DNA of 64,000 bases. It comes from Gammaproteobacteria bacterium (GTDB taxonomy: Bacteria; Pseudomonadota; Gammaproteobacteria; Pseudomonadales; Halieaceae). The notes under the pieces were generated by a model. That model was not told the DNA's origin. It saw only the letters and a list, made by a program, of their open reading frames with translations, and did no database searches. The translations under genes were made by a program, and so were the position numbers. This document shows, in pieces, positions 55,094 through 63,873 of this stretch. Location of the stretch: the NCBI GenBank assembly GCA_024742415.1, contig JANSYN010000014.1, positions 43,332 through 107,331 of the forward strand, read 5' to 3'. The stretch's first letter is position 1; every line of letters begins with the position of its first letter.

Positions 55094-55927
55094 ATGCCTG
55101 AAGAGCACAGCAGCAACATCGAAAGCCCCTCCGCAAACACAACAACCCCGGGTGGAGCGCAAGCGCCCGACCCCCAAAAAAACGCTTTTGACATTGGCGT
55201 TGTGATCAGCCAGGCGCAGCAGGTGCTCACCGATCCGCGCACGTTTTACGGCAACATGCAAAAGTCCGGCGGCTACAGCCAGCCACTGATCTTTGTTCTC
55301 GTCATGGCAGTGGTCTCGGGGGTCCTCTTCGGGCTGTTATCGATCGTTGGTTTGACCGACGCAGGGCCGGCAGGTCTTGGCGCGATTATCGGGCTGCCTA
55401 TCGCAATGGCGATCGGCAGCTTTATTGTCTCGGCAGTACTCTATGTCATCTGGGCGCTGATGGGCTCGCCCCACGGTTACGAAACGGCTTACCGCTGCCT
55501 GGCGTATTCCACGGCCATCTTGCCAGTTGTGACTGTGATTTCGACCATCGCCTACCTGGGCACCATCGTGCGGGTAATCTGGATGACCTGGCTGATGATC
55601 GTCGCCAGCAGGGTGGTGCATGAGCGAAGTGAAAAATCCGCAAGGATGGTGTTCGGCATCCTCGGAGCCCTGATGTTGCTCTCCGGTATCGGCTCAGAAT
55701 ACGGACAGCGCAAACTGCAAGAGGCGCTGAAAGATCAAGCCGCGGTATTTGAGGATCGCGCAAGAGCTATCGAGAAAGGCGCGCAATCACTTGAGAATAT
55801 CGGCCTGAATGAAGATGGCGAACTCGACCCGGAAAAACTCGGACGCGCCATGGGGGACTTTGCGCGCGCCTTTGAAGAGGCCGCCAAGGGCGCCAGCGAG
55901 GCACAGGACAACGCCGAATCGAAGTAG
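55094..55927 (+). CDS. Yip1-family membrane protein with C-terminal charged tail
   Basis: 277 residues from the ATG of MPEEHSSNIE (AAAGGGAGA upstream). A hydrophilic N-terminus is followed by a Yip1-like core of about five membrane helices (about 65-200; IFVLVMAVVSGVLFGLLSIV, ILPVVTVISTIAYLGTIV). The C-terminal 70 residues are charged and helical (EDRARAIEKGAQSLEN, RAFEEAAKGASEAQD). Function in bacteria unknown. Confidence 0.8.
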   Translation: MPEEHSSNIESPSANTTTPGGAQAPDPQKNAFDIGVVISQAQQVLTDPRTFYGNMQKSGGYSQPLIFVLVMAVVSGVLFGLLSIVGLTDAGPAGLGAIIGLPIAMAIGSFIVSAVLYVIWALMGSPHGYETAYRCLAYSTAILPVVTVISTIAYLGTIVRVIWMTWLMIVASRVVHERSEKSARMVFGILGALMLLSGIGSEYGQRKLQEALKDQAAVFEDRARAIEKGAQSLENIGLNEDGELDPEKLGRAMGDFARAFEEAAKGASEAQDNAESK

Positions 55928-55982
55928 CCCGTTCGCCACGTGCGGTTCCCGCGGCCTGCGCCGGGCATTCACCGGCGCTGGC

Positions 55983-56744
55983 TCAGCGTTTTTTCAATAC
56001 TACGAACTGGCTATTGCCGTGGTTTTCCAATTCCCGCGCAGGTACTTTGTGCAACTGGGCAAAGTGCTCCAGGTGCTCGGGCCTGTAGTATGAAAACTGG
56101 TGCCACTGCACTAACGTGAACGCATCAGGGATCAGCGCTTCAAGCTCAGGACGTGAAAAACGGTGCACGGGCAGGCCCTTGTCCTGCGCCTGCGAGTTTT
56201 CGGCGTAGGCGTTGAACTCCTCTTCACTGATTCTCGCATCGGCCACGTGCTGGTAAGTGAAGCATGCGGCTTGCTCCAGCGCATGGGTCGTGGAAACGAT
56301 GGCAATACCACCGGGCTTTGTCAGCTGTGCGACCTCATCGAGTAAGGTGACGCAGTAACGCGTCGACATATGCTGCAACACCATGCCCAGTATCGTCAGG
56401 TCAAATTGCCTGGACGAGTTATCGGCAATGTAATCCGAGGTGGTTTGTTCAAACACGCTGACATTGCTCAAGTGCGCCAGGGCCTCGCGGCTCCAGTTAC
56501 AGCGCCCGGGATCAGGTTCCAACGCCACCACCTCGGCCACTACCGGCGCTATCAATTCGGTAATGCGGCCGCGCCCACACCCGATGTCCATGGCGCTGCC
56601 CGCGCCCCTGGCGGCCGCGAGCAGTTTGATGGCGTCGATATACAAGGCCTCGTGATCGCCGGTTTCATCACCAAAGCGGCTGGTCAGCATGCCTGACAGC
56701 TGCGGCATGGTGGCTTCTTTATCCTGGTAAACGTAATTCGACAC
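55983..56744 (-). CDS. Class I SAM-dependent methyltransferase
   Basis: 253 residues from a GTG at 56744 (AAGAGAG upstream; the frame is open to 56897). SAM motif I AMDIGCGRGRITEL, motif II VVALEPDPGRC, then LTILGMVLQHMSTRY and LTKPGGIAIVSTTH. The acceptor is unknown. It follows the sulfotransferase-like gene and may modify the same glycan or lipid (inference). Confidence 0.85.
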   Translation of the reverse strand: MSNYVYQDKEATMPQLSGMLTSRFGDETGDHEALYIDAIKLLAAARGAGSAMDIGCGRGRITELIAPVVAEVVALEPDPGRCNWSREALAHLSNVSVFEQTTSDYIADNSSRQFDLTILGMVLQHMSTRYCVTLLDEVAQLTKPGGIAIVSTTHALEQAACFTYQHVADARISEEEFNAYAENSQAQDKGLPVHRFSRPELEALIPDAFTLVQWHQFSYYRPEHLEHFAQLHKVPARELENHGNSQFVVLKKR

Positions 56745-56857
56745 TGGTGGGCTCTCTTGTCTTGTTATTGATTCAGGTCGTGCAGCGACCGCAACGGTTG
56801 CTCCCTCTGGCGCGCGCCGGTTGTCACCTACATTATCATAGATTACCGGAAAGACGC

Positions 56858-58219
56858 CTAGAGCACGCGGTAGCTCAAGCTGCGCAAGCGATAGCACAGC
56901 AGGCGATCATCTTCACTGTCATACAGTGCTGAGGGAGCTTGTGGATTATTGTGCAGGAGTTCGATTTCAACGCGACTCAAACCCTGCAGTTGCGATGGTT
57001 TGAGCACGATCAAGGCCTGCTCCAGGTTCAGCTCGCCTATACTGCTACCGGCAATGCGCACGCCGGTTACCGGCTGTTCGCCGCCCGGCGTAGCGAGGTA
57101 TTGACCCACAAAGCCAATCTCGATGTCGCGCGTTGGACGATAGGCGCGCGCAACCGGTAACCGAAACTTGATGGTGGACTTCTCGCCAACCGACCAAACG
57201 CCATCTTCACCGGCAACGGACCAGCCCTGTCCTGAGAGCAACAACGTATGCAGTGAGTCACCGGAAACCGCGTCGCCGTCCCATACCGCGTGAGTCAATT
57301 GCTGTGAAAGATGCGACAACAGCTGGGAAGATGCGCCAATCTGGCTCGCCGCTTGCGCCTGGCCAAAGAGCGCAGCGGCGCTGTCCGTTGCACGGATCGC
57401 ATAGCGCCGGTTCAGCTCGGCATTCGACGCAGCATAGTGCTGCACAATATGTTGCACCTGTTCTTCGCCGAGAAACCGCTGTTGCTCGGCACCATGTATG
57501 GCGATATTGAGGAGCAACTCATTGACCAGTTTCTCCCGTGCCTTTTTATCATGGCTCAGGGTATCAAAGAGGTTGAGCAACTGGGCTGATGGCACATCAA
57601 GGCTGATATTGGTGTTTTGCTCAGGCATGGGGAAGTAGCTCTCTTCGCCAAAGCCCAGCACATTCATAAAATCGTAGATGACGCTGCCGCGGGGAAAGTC
57701 AGCGCGATCATACACTCTGCCGCGCAGCGCATCGCGCCCGAAGGCTGCTTCGAACTTGCGAAAAACGCGAAGATAGTTCCTGCCCGGCGGTTCCAGCAGC
57801 GTGGGCTCAGTGCTGAAGTGCGACAGCAAGTGTTTTTGCCGCGCGCCCTTGAGCTTCTGCAAGTAACCGGACTGGATCACATCCACCTGGTTGCGCAGGT
57901 AGAAAAAAATCTGTGTGTCATACGGTTCGAGCTGCGCGGCCAGGGCCTTTACCTGCTCGGGACGGTAGAAGAACACGCCCTCCCAGGACAGCACCACACA
58001 CTGGCTGGCGCGCGCCTGTGGCTGATCCAGTTCGCGGTGTAGCTCAGGCCATGTCTCGCCTGCGGGACTTTCCAGCAGCGCGATATGCCCGAAACCGGTC
58101 AGGCCCGTTGTGGGCACATAGATACCGAGCTCCATCAACTGCTCGCGATAAAAATTCAGGAAGGCCTGAATCGCCGTACTCCCGGCCTTGTCCATTCCTG
58201 CATGTACAACGATTTTCAC
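56858..58219 (-). CDS. Sulfotransferase-like protein with C-terminal extension
   Basis: 453 residues from a GTG. The N-terminus VVHAGMDKAGSTAIQAFLNF matches the PAPS-binding loop of polysaccharide sulfotransferases (H-x-G-x-x-K-x-G-S/T), and VVLSWEGVFF and YFLRNQVDVIQSGYLQKLKG fit the family. The last 150 residues (about 310-453) are a beta-rich domain of unknown type (STIKFRLPVARAY, IEIGFVGQYLATPG). It may sulfate a surface polysaccharide or lipid. Confidence 0.75.
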   Translation of the reverse strand: MKIVVHAGMDKAGSTAIQAFLNFYREQLMELGIYVPTTGLTGFGHIALLESPAGETWPELHRELDQPQARASQCVVLSWEGVFFYRPEQVKALAAQLEPYDTQIFFYLRNQVDVIQSGYLQKLKGARQKHLLSHFSTEPTLLEPPGRNYLRVFRKFEAAFGRDALRGRVYDRADFPRGSVIYDFMNVLGFGEESYFPMPEQNTNISLDVPSAQLLNLFDTLSHDKKAREKLVNELLLNIAIHGAEQQRFLGEEQVQHIVQHYAASNAELNRRYAIRATDSAAALFGQAQAASQIGASSQLLSHLSQQLTHAVWDGDAVSGDSLHTLLLSGQGWSVAGEDGVWSVGEKSTIKFRLPVARAYRPTRDIEIGFVGQYLATPGGEQPVTGVRIAGSSIGELNLEQALIVLKPSQLQGLSRVEIELLHNNPQAPSALYDSEDDRLLCYRLRSLSYRVL

Positions 58220-58351
58220 GGGTGGTACCTGACGTCTGTGCGGAACTGATCGCGCTGGCTGCTGCTGAACCGCATCGAGCCTGCGTTAAACACAGGCCAC
58301 ACGGGGGCAGGCGCGACTGACATGATGTGTGAAGAACGAAAAGCGCGCAAG

Positions 58352-59392
58352 TTAACGGCCGATAGCGCTGCTAATCGCCGCGACAGAATCCAGGTACACC
58401 ATGGCGGCGTGTAGTTTCTCAAGCGAGCCCAGCGAATAGTTCAGCGGTAACCAGGCGTCGCCCATAGCCAGCGTTACCGTGGCACCGACCCACACATAGG
58501 CCGCGTGCCACTGCAATTGCGACCACAACACATCATACTGTGGCGGCGCGACGCCATGGCTTGCCAGTTCCCTGCGGTAGTATTCCACCAGCGCCCGCAG
58601 GCCGCGCAGATCGCCCTGCTGCAATGCGCTGGCAAGAAAATAACCCACATCGCGCATAGCCGGGCCGCGAGCCACCAGCGCCCAGTCAAGAAAGCCCACC
58701 TTGGAGTTATCCATGAAGAAGTTGGCGTCGTGGACATCGCCATGGATCAAAGTCTGCGGCCCCTGCGCCCACAGCGCGTGAATGGCGTCGGTCTTGTGCA
58801 GGTAGAGCTCGCCCATCTGTGTAAACACCGGCGGCATCTGGCCGGCATACTGCTCGAGCGCAGACTCGATGAGCGGCAAGGCAATATCGTGTTGCAACGG
58901 CGGCTGCAACCAGTCCAGATCAGCCGAAAAACGCGGTGATTCCCAGTAAGCCGCATGCAAACTTGCAAACGCTGCCAGCACTTTTCTTACATACGCCAGC
59001 GAGTAAAAGTGCGATATGTTGTTGAACGTACAGCCGTTGTCGGTGAGGTTTTCCAGCAACATGATGTACGCATCGCCGCTATCATGGGCGGCAGCGAAGT
59101 AACACCTGGGCACCCGCAGCGGCACTTCGCCCGAGAGCTGCTGGTAAAAGCGCACCTCACGCAGGCCCATACCACTGGATGTAACGAACGCACGCTGCAT
59201 TTCGTCTGTCGGAGGAAGCTTCACGAACAGGCGGGATGGCAGCGTGCTGGCTTCGGCGTAATCCAGTTCGATGAGAGCGCGGCCCGTCGTACCAGCGTGA
59301 GCGTTCAGCAACGAGCAGGCGCGAACAGGTACGCGCAAGGCCGCGCTAAGCCAGGATGGTGTCAGGTCATCCAGGTGTGTCGGTATCTCCAC
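58352..59392 (-). CDS. Aminoglycoside phosphotransferase-like kinase
   Basis: 346 residues from a GTG (AGGAG upstream). Kinase motifs: LIHGDVHDANFFMDN (catalytic loop with Asp) and VGFLDWALVARG (metal-binding D-W). The N-terminal half SRLFVKLPP carries the ATP lysine. It resembles the DUF1679/EcKinase-like group acting on small hydroxylated lipids or steroids more than true antibiotic kinases. Substrate unknown. Confidence 0.85.
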   Translation of the reverse strand: MEIPTHLDDLTPSWLSAALRVPVRACSLLNAHAGTTGRALIELDYAEASTLPSRLFVKLPPTDEMQRAFVTSSGMGLREVRFYQQLSGEVPLRVPRCYFAAAHDSGDAYIMLLENLTDNGCTFNNISHFYSLAYVRKVLAAFASLHAAYWESPRFSADLDWLQPPLQHDIALPLIESALEQYAGQMPPVFTQMGELYLHKTDAIHALWAQGPQTLIHGDVHDANFFMDNSKVGFLDWALVARGPAMRDVGYFLASALQQGDLRGLRALVEYYRRELASHGVAPPQYDVLWSQLQWHAAYVWVGATVTLAMGDAWLPLNYSLGSLEKLHAAMVYLDSVAAISSAIGR

Positions 59393-59589
59393 TACCGTGC
59401 GCTCCTGTTATCCGGTGGTCAGGTTATCGGCATCGCCAGTATGGTTCACATTGACTGTGATAACTATAGCGGCAGGCCAGTGTGGCGCGGTTCAGTAGTG
59501 TGATACCCGCCGCCAGCAAGATCAATACCGAACGCAGCGCGCCCGGTATGTCTGTGATACCCCAATTCGAATGTGCTAATCTCAAAAGC

Positions 59590-60417
59590 ATGAATAACAA
59601 TAATCAGCTACTGCAGACCAACCTCATGATGACGTGGCGACACCTGCTTCACGCGGGCCACCCGCTACCCTCCTTCGACGATGTGCAGTTTCGCGTGCAC
59701 TCACAAAACGGAGAAGATGGCATACTGCTCTACCTGTTCACCCTGCTTGGCACCACCAATAAGAAGGTGCTCGAAATCTGTGCCGGCGACGGTCAGTGCT
59801 GTAATGCCGCAAACCTGATCATCAACCACGGCTGGGAGGGCTTTTTGCTGGACGGAGACGAAGACAACGTCAAGTCAGGTAAGGCCTTCTTCCGCGAATG
59901 TCCCGACACTCGCGCCTGGCCACCCAAGTTTCGCTGTGAATGGATCACCCGTGAAAACATCAATGAGATTGTGCAGGGGTTCAACCTGAGTGGCGAGATT
60001 GACCTGCTGTCCCTGGACATAGACGGCAACGATTACTGGATTCTCGATGCACTGGACGTCGTACAGCCACGCGTCATCATCGCTGAATACCAGCAGGGCT
60101 GGGGCCCGCACACGGCAGTCACCCAACGTTACCAGGCCGATTTCGATTCCGTAAAGTACCGACGGGAAAACGCCGGCAAAGCCTACTCCGGCGCCTCCCT
60201 GGCGGCACTCACCCAGCTCGCCCAGCGCAAGGGTTTGCGGCTGGTCGGTTGCGAAAGGAAATGCTTCAACGCGATCTTCGTGCGCAACGGCCTGGGTGAC
60301 GATATCCTGCCCGCCATCGCGCCTGCAGATTGCTTTGACCACGTCATGGCGCGCTACAACATGGCATGGTTGCCTGAAAAGGTCGATGTGGATTCGCCCT
60401 TCTGGGAATACGTCTAA
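59590..60417 (+). CDS. FkbM-like methyltransferase (unassigned acceptor)
   Basis: 275 residues from the ATG of MNNNNQLLQ. SAM-binding VLEICAGDGQCCNAANLIIN, FLLDGDEDNVKSGKAFF and LLSLDIDGNDYWILDAL follow the FkbM order, although divergent. A signal peptide is absent. It is plus-strand and convergent with the binding protein gene. Acceptor unknown. Confidence 0.72.
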   Translation: MNNNNQLLQTNLMMTWRHLLHAGHPLPSFDDVQFRVHSQNGEDGILLYLFTLLGTTNKKVLEICAGDGQCCNAANLIINHGWEGFLLDGDEDNVKSGKAFFRECPDTRAWPPKFRCEWITRENINEIVQGFNLSGEIDLLSLDIDGNDYWILDALDVVQPRVIIAEYQQGWGPHTAVTQRYQADFDSVKYRRENAGKAYSGASLAALTQLAQRKGLRLVGCERKCFNAIFVRNGLGDDILPAIAPADCFDHVMARYNMAWLPEKVDVDSPFWEYV

Positions 60418-60492
60418 ACCCGTCAAGCGCTGCGAGCAACCGTCGCTGCGGCCAACGCCTGCGCATACAGCGCGTGTAATATTGCCCGAGCG

Positions 60493-61239
60493 CTACTGCA
60501 CTTCAATCGTCACCGGTATCCAGCGATTCAGGATATACCCCAGCGTGCCATTTGCCCTGAGCACACGCAGTGCGCGGTTGATATCGAAGGCCAGGTCGGC
60601 GTTATCAAAACGCACCGCCCAGGCCAGTGATTCCTCCGTCAGGGGCCGGTAAAGACTGATCAGGTCATTATTTTCACTGGATTTGGCCAACTCCCAGCTG
60701 GTGGGCGCATCGTGCACGTACAGGTCAATCTCGTCGGCACGTAAACCCGCAAAGGCTTCCTGCGGGTTCGCATAGTAGATGATCTGCGCGTCTTTCAGAT
60801 CCTTCTGGGCAAACGCAGCGCCGGTGGTATCTGGCTCTACGCCAATGCGCACGCCTTCACTGAAAATCGCCCAGGGCTGCGAATATCGCCCAAGCTTGTC
60901 ACGGTGCATGATCGCCATCTGCCCTACTTCCAGGTACGGATCAGTAAAAATAATCTCTTTGCTGCGCTCATCCGTAATGCTCATGCCAGACATAATCACA
61001 TCGATCTCGCCAGCCTTCAGCGCTGGTATCAGGCGCGAAAATGGCATCTCGACAATCGTCATAGGTCGATTCAGGACACTGCTCAAGGCGCGTACGTTGT
61101 CAGCTTCAATGCCAACAATCTCGCCGTTGTCTTTATAGGCAAGCGGCGGATAACCGACTGACATTCCCACCCGAAGCGCACCGGCCTGAGCAACCGCACT
61201 ACAAAAAACAAGAACCGCAACCGCTAGAAATCGCAACAT
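60493..61239 (-). CDS. Periplasmic amino-acid-type solute-binding protein (SBP family 3)
   Basis: 248 residues from ATG at 61239 (ATG at 61248 is an alternative). A signal peptide (MLRFLAVAVLVFCSAVAQA) is followed by the SBP_bac_3 fold: LRVGMSVGYPPLAYKDNGEI, EIDVIMSGMSITDERSKEI, FTDPYLEVGQ, and the C-terminal RVLRANGTLGYILNRWIP. No ABC permease or ATPase is adjacent, so it is an orphan receptor or acts with a distant transporter or sensor. Confidence 0.88.
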   Translation of the reverse strand: MLRFLAVAVLVFCSAVAQAGALRVGMSVGYPPLAYKDNGEIVGIEADNVRALSSVLNRPMTIVEMPFSRLIPALKAGEIDVIMSGMSITDERSKEIIFTDPYLEVGQMAIMHRDKLGRYSQPWAIFSEGVRIGVEPDTTGAAFAQKDLKDAQIIYYANPQEAFAGLRADEIDLYVHDAPTSWELAKSSENNDLISLYRPLTEESLAWAVRFDNADLAFDINRALRVLRANGTLGYILNRWIPVTIEVQ

Positions 61240-61330
61240 GGTATGCATCCACAACGCTGTTAAGGTGACCGTACAAGATCGCACAATGTACCATTGCCCA
61301 GCACTTCGACAAACCCGGGAGACAGCCCAG

Positions 61331-62122
61331 ATGCAGATCAGCCTTTCCAGCCGCACAGCCCTCATCAGCGGCTCAGACCGCAACACCGGCAGGGTCATTG
61401 CCAGCGCCTTGCAACGCGCAGGTGCTGAAGTTGTCGTTCACAGCAACGAATCCCTTGCAGCTGCAGAGGCCGCCGCCAGTGAAACCGGCGCGATTGCAGC
61501 CGTCTATGGCAACATTGCAACCGAGCCCGGCTGTGGCAGCGTGCTCTCCCAGTTGCAGGAACTAAAGAACCCTGTGAACATTCTGGTGAACAACTACGGC
61601 ACCGCCGGGTTCGCCCGATGGGATACTGCCACCACGGAACAGTGGCTGGATATGTACCAGAAGAATATGCTCTGCGTGGCGCGCCTGGTCCAGGGCATTG
61701 TGCCATCCATGCAAATCGCCGGCTGGGGACGCGTAATTAATCTCGGCACGATCGGCTCTCACCGACCCGGCCACACCATGCCGCACTACTACGCTGCCAA
61801 GGGCGCCCTGGCCACTTACTCGGTCAGTCTGTGCCAGGCGCTGGCCGGCACGGGTATCACGGTTAACACTGTGTCACCGGGGCTTATTCACACACCGGAC
61901 CTGGAGGCGGGCTATCGTGCCCGCGCCCGCAAGCAAGGCTGGGGCGACAACTGGGCGGACATTCTTGCGCACATTGTGAAGGAAGATTTTCCCAATCCCT
62001 GCGATCGCCTTGCCACCCGCGACGAGGTCGCAGACCTGGTGGTCTTCCTGGCCAGCGACAAAGCAAGCTTTATCAATGGCCAGAACATCCGCATCGACGG
62101 CGGCGCTATTGCCTACGTCTAG
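61331..62122 (+). CDS. Short-chain dehydrogenase/reductase
   Basis: 263 residues from the ATG of MQISLSSRTALISGS (GGGAGA upstream). The cofactor motif is SGSDRNTGRVIASAL (a variant of TGxxxGxG), NILVNNYG is motif II, and the catalytic Ser-Tyr-Lys is in GTIGSHRPGHTMPHYYAAKGA. The C-terminal FINGQNIRIDGG closes the fold. The substrate (steroid, acyl or sugar) is unknown. The second repeat array starts 50 bp after its stop. Confidence 0.9.
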   Translation: MQISLSSRTALISGSDRNTGRVIASALQRAGAEVVVHSNESLAAAEAAASETGAIAAVYGNIATEPGCGSVLSQLQELKNPVNILVNNYGTAGFARWDTATTEQWLDMYQKNMLCVARLVQGIVPSMQIAGWGRVINLGTIGSHRPGHTMPHYYAAKGALATYSVSLCQALAGTGITVNTVSPGLIHTPDLEAGYRARARKQGWGDNWADILAHIVKEDFPNPCDRLATRDEVADLVVFLASDKASFINGQNIRIDGGAIAYV

Positions 62123-62173
62123 TCAGACGATTCGACCGCGCAGCGCATCGGCGTGAGCGTAACTCACCACCGA

Positions 62174-62246
62174 GCCCGTTGCGCGGCTCGGCTCCAGAGC
62201 GAGTATCTTGGCCTTTCGAGCGCTGGAGCCAGGCCGTGTAACGGGC
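62174..62246 (+). repeat. Palindromic element A, copy 4 (73 bp)
   Basis: Arms GCCCGTTGCGCGG.. and ..CCGTGTAACGGGC; core GAGTATCTTGGCCTTTCGA. Confidence 0.85.
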
Positions 62247-62370
62247 GTCTCGCCGGCACTCCTCTGCCAAAAGCAATCCTCGTTTACAGCGTTATCGAAC
62301 CCGCAGGCTCAGGCGAGCAGGTGACTAAGTTTTTGGCGTGTATCGGTTTGGTTTGGCGCACCGGCCCCAC

Positions 62371-62427
62371 GGCACGTGGGGTCACAGGTTCGAACGGCAA
62401 AGATACTCACCGGTGACCCCACGTGCC
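62371..62427 (-). repeat. Palindromic element B, copy 3 (57 bp)
   Basis: 15-bp perfect arms GGCACGTGGGGTCAC (62371-62385) and complement (62413-62427), different from the B arms at 53 kb. The 27-nt loop contains the core on the minus strand (GAGTATCTTTGCCGTTCGA). Confidence 0.87.
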
Positions 62428-62515
62428 GCGCGGCCTGTATTGTTCAAGGTATTCCAGGCCTTGCGCGGGCGGCTTGTATGCGCGGCGCATCAGTGTGAGT
62501 GTCGCTCCCCACCGA

Positions 62516-62588
62516 GCCCGTTGCGCGGCCTGGGTACAGAGCGAGTATCTTAGCCTTTCGAGCACTGGAGCCAGGCCGCGTAACGGGC
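62516..62588 (+). repeat. Palindromic element A, copy 5 (73 bp)
   Basis: Arms near those of copy 4; core GAGTATCTTAGCCTTTCGA; 342 bp after copy 4. Confidence 0.85.
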
Positions 62589-62686
62589 GTCTCGCCGGCA
62601 CGCCTCTCCCAAAAGCAATCCTCGTTTACAGCGTGATCGAACCCGCAGGCTCAGGCGAGCAGGTGACTAAGTTTTTGGCGTGTATC

Positions 62687-62721
62687 GGTTTGGTTTGGTT
62701 TGGTTTGGTTTGGTTTGGTTT
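62687..62721. repeat. Pentanucleotide GGTTT x7 in the second-array spacer
   Basis: Seven exact units at 62687-62721. The equivalent spacer of the preceding unit has only two (62345-62354), accounting for the full 25-bp length difference of the two units. Confidence 0.92.
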
Positions 62722-62737
62722 GGCGCACCGGCCCCAC

Positions 62738-62794
62738 GGCACGTGGGGTCACAGGTTCGAACGGCAAAGATACTCACCGGTGACCGCACGTGCC
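62738..62794 (-). repeat. Palindromic element B, copy 4 (57 bp)
   Basis: Same arms as B copy 3 except one C to G change in the right arm (62780-62794). The loop is identical to copy 3. Confidence 0.86.
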
Positions 62795-62882
62795 GCGCGG
62801 CCTTTATTGTTCAAGGGATTCCACGCCTTGCGCGAGCGGCTTGTATGCGCGGCGCATCGGTGTGAGTGTCGCTCCCCACCGA

Positions 62883-62955
62883 GCCTGTTGCGCGGCCTGG
62901 TTCCAGAGCGAGTATCTTAGCCTTTCGAGCACTGGAGCCAGGCCGCGCAACGGGC
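62883..62955 (+). repeat. Palindromic element A, copy 6 (73 bp)
   Basis: Left arm begins GCCTGTT (one T for C, still a G-T pair); core GAGTATCTTAGCCTTTCGA. The following spacer stops after about 12 bp, giving way to the SYLF gene promoter region. Confidence 0.85.
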
Positions 62956-63049
62956 GTCTCGCCGGCAGTTCGCGCTTGACCACAACCTGGCGGTTTGCCA
63001 TGCTGCCTGGAAGCTTTCCATAAAAACTTCAATCTGCGAGGAACACACC

Positions 63050-63622
63050 ATGACAAGACTTCTGCGACTATATGCACTGACCCTGTGCGTCGCGTTAGGC
63101 ACGACAATGGCGCATGCCGACGAATATGATGATGCAATCGCGGCCTTCAAGTCCGCTGGAGAAGCTGGAGATTTCTTCAGCAATAGCTATGGCTACGCTG
63201 TCTTTCCAACGATAGGCAAAGCCGGTATCGGCATCGGTGGCGCCCACGGCTCGGGCAAAGTCTATGCCCAGGGCAAAGTGATCGGCACTTCAAAGATGTC
63301 CCAGATCACTATGGGCATCCAGCTCGGAGGCCAGGCCTACAGCCAGATCATCTTCTTTGAGACAGAAGAAGCCCTGAAAAACTTTACCAGTGGCAACTTT
63401 GAGTTCGGTGCGCAGGCGACTGCCGTTGCGCTGACCGCGGGCGTTTCTGCCGAGGCCAGTACCGGCGGAGGTGCTGCTGCCGGAGCCAGCGGCGGCCAGA
63501 ACGACGCTAACACCTCGTCAGCAGGGTACCGCAAGGGCATGGCTATCTTTACTATTGCCAAGGGCGGTCTCATGTATGAGGCTACGCTGGGTGGCCAGAA
63601 ATACAGCTACAAGCCGATTTGA
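63050..63622 (+). CDS. SYLF-domain (YSC84-like) exported protein
   Basis: 190 residues. A signal peptide ends AHA-DEYDDA. The rest is a SYLF domain: GDFFSNSYGYAVFPTIGKAG, IGIGGAHGSGKVYAQGKVIG, GIQLGGQAYSQIIFFETEEALKNF and the C-terminal KGGLMYEATLGGQKYSY. SYLF domains bind phospholipid; bacterial exported forms have unknown roles. GAGGAA precedes the ATG. The gene lies within the second repeat array: A element 6 ends 95 bp upstream and further repeats start 50 bp downstream. Confidence 0.87.
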   Translation: MTRLLRLYALTLCVALGTTMAHADEYDDAIAAFKSAGEAGDFFSNSYGYAVFPTIGKAGIGIGGAHGSGKVYAQGKVIGTSKMSQITMGIQLGGQAYSQIIFFETEEALKNFTSGNFEFGAQATAVALTAGVSAEASTGGGAAAGASGGQNDANTSSAGYRKGMAIFTIAKGGLMYEATLGGQKYSYKPI

Positions 63623-63673
63623 TAAACGCCGCTACAATGAGCGGGCGTTGACCGGGGCTTAGTCTCGGCAGTA

Positions 63674-63706
63674 GGCACAGGCCCCAAGGCAAGTGGGGCC
63701 TGTGCC
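63674..63706 (+). repeat. Core-less palindrome at a B position (possible terminator)
   Basis: 12-bp perfect arms GGCACAGGCCCC (63674-63685) and GGGGCCTGTGCC (63695-63706) with a 9-nt loop. It is followed by the spacer that normally follows a B element, so it occupies a B site without the 19-nt core. It could also end transcription of the SYLF gene, though there is no T run. Confidence 0.6.
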
Positions 63707-63873
63707 GCTCAGGACATTCCACGCGCAGCGCGCGGCTTGTATGCGCAAGGCCTCAGCGTGAGTGCCACTCCCAACCGCGCCCGTTGCGCGGCCTGTATTG
63801 TTCCAGGTATTCCACGCCTTGCGCGGGCGACTCTTATGCGCAGCACATCGGTGCGAATTCCACTCCCCACCGA

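Larger units (their letters stand above)
62123..63049. other. 927-bp non-coding region filled by the second palindromic-repeat array
   Basis: Contents: A elements at 62174, 62516 and 62883, B elements at 62371 and 62738, separated by conserved spacers. Unit lengths are 342 bp and 367 bp, the 25-bp difference being five extra GGTTT units. Repetitive open frames here are not supported as genes. Confidence 0.8.

Noticed and set aside
62741..62760. tRNA-like T-loop string GGTTCGAAC in B elements
   Set aside because: No acceptor, D or anticodon arms fit around it; it is part of the shared core.
62153..63023. Open frames in the second repeat array
   Set aside because: Same reason: products are translations of the repeat units, including the GGTTT run as FGLVWFGL-like strings.
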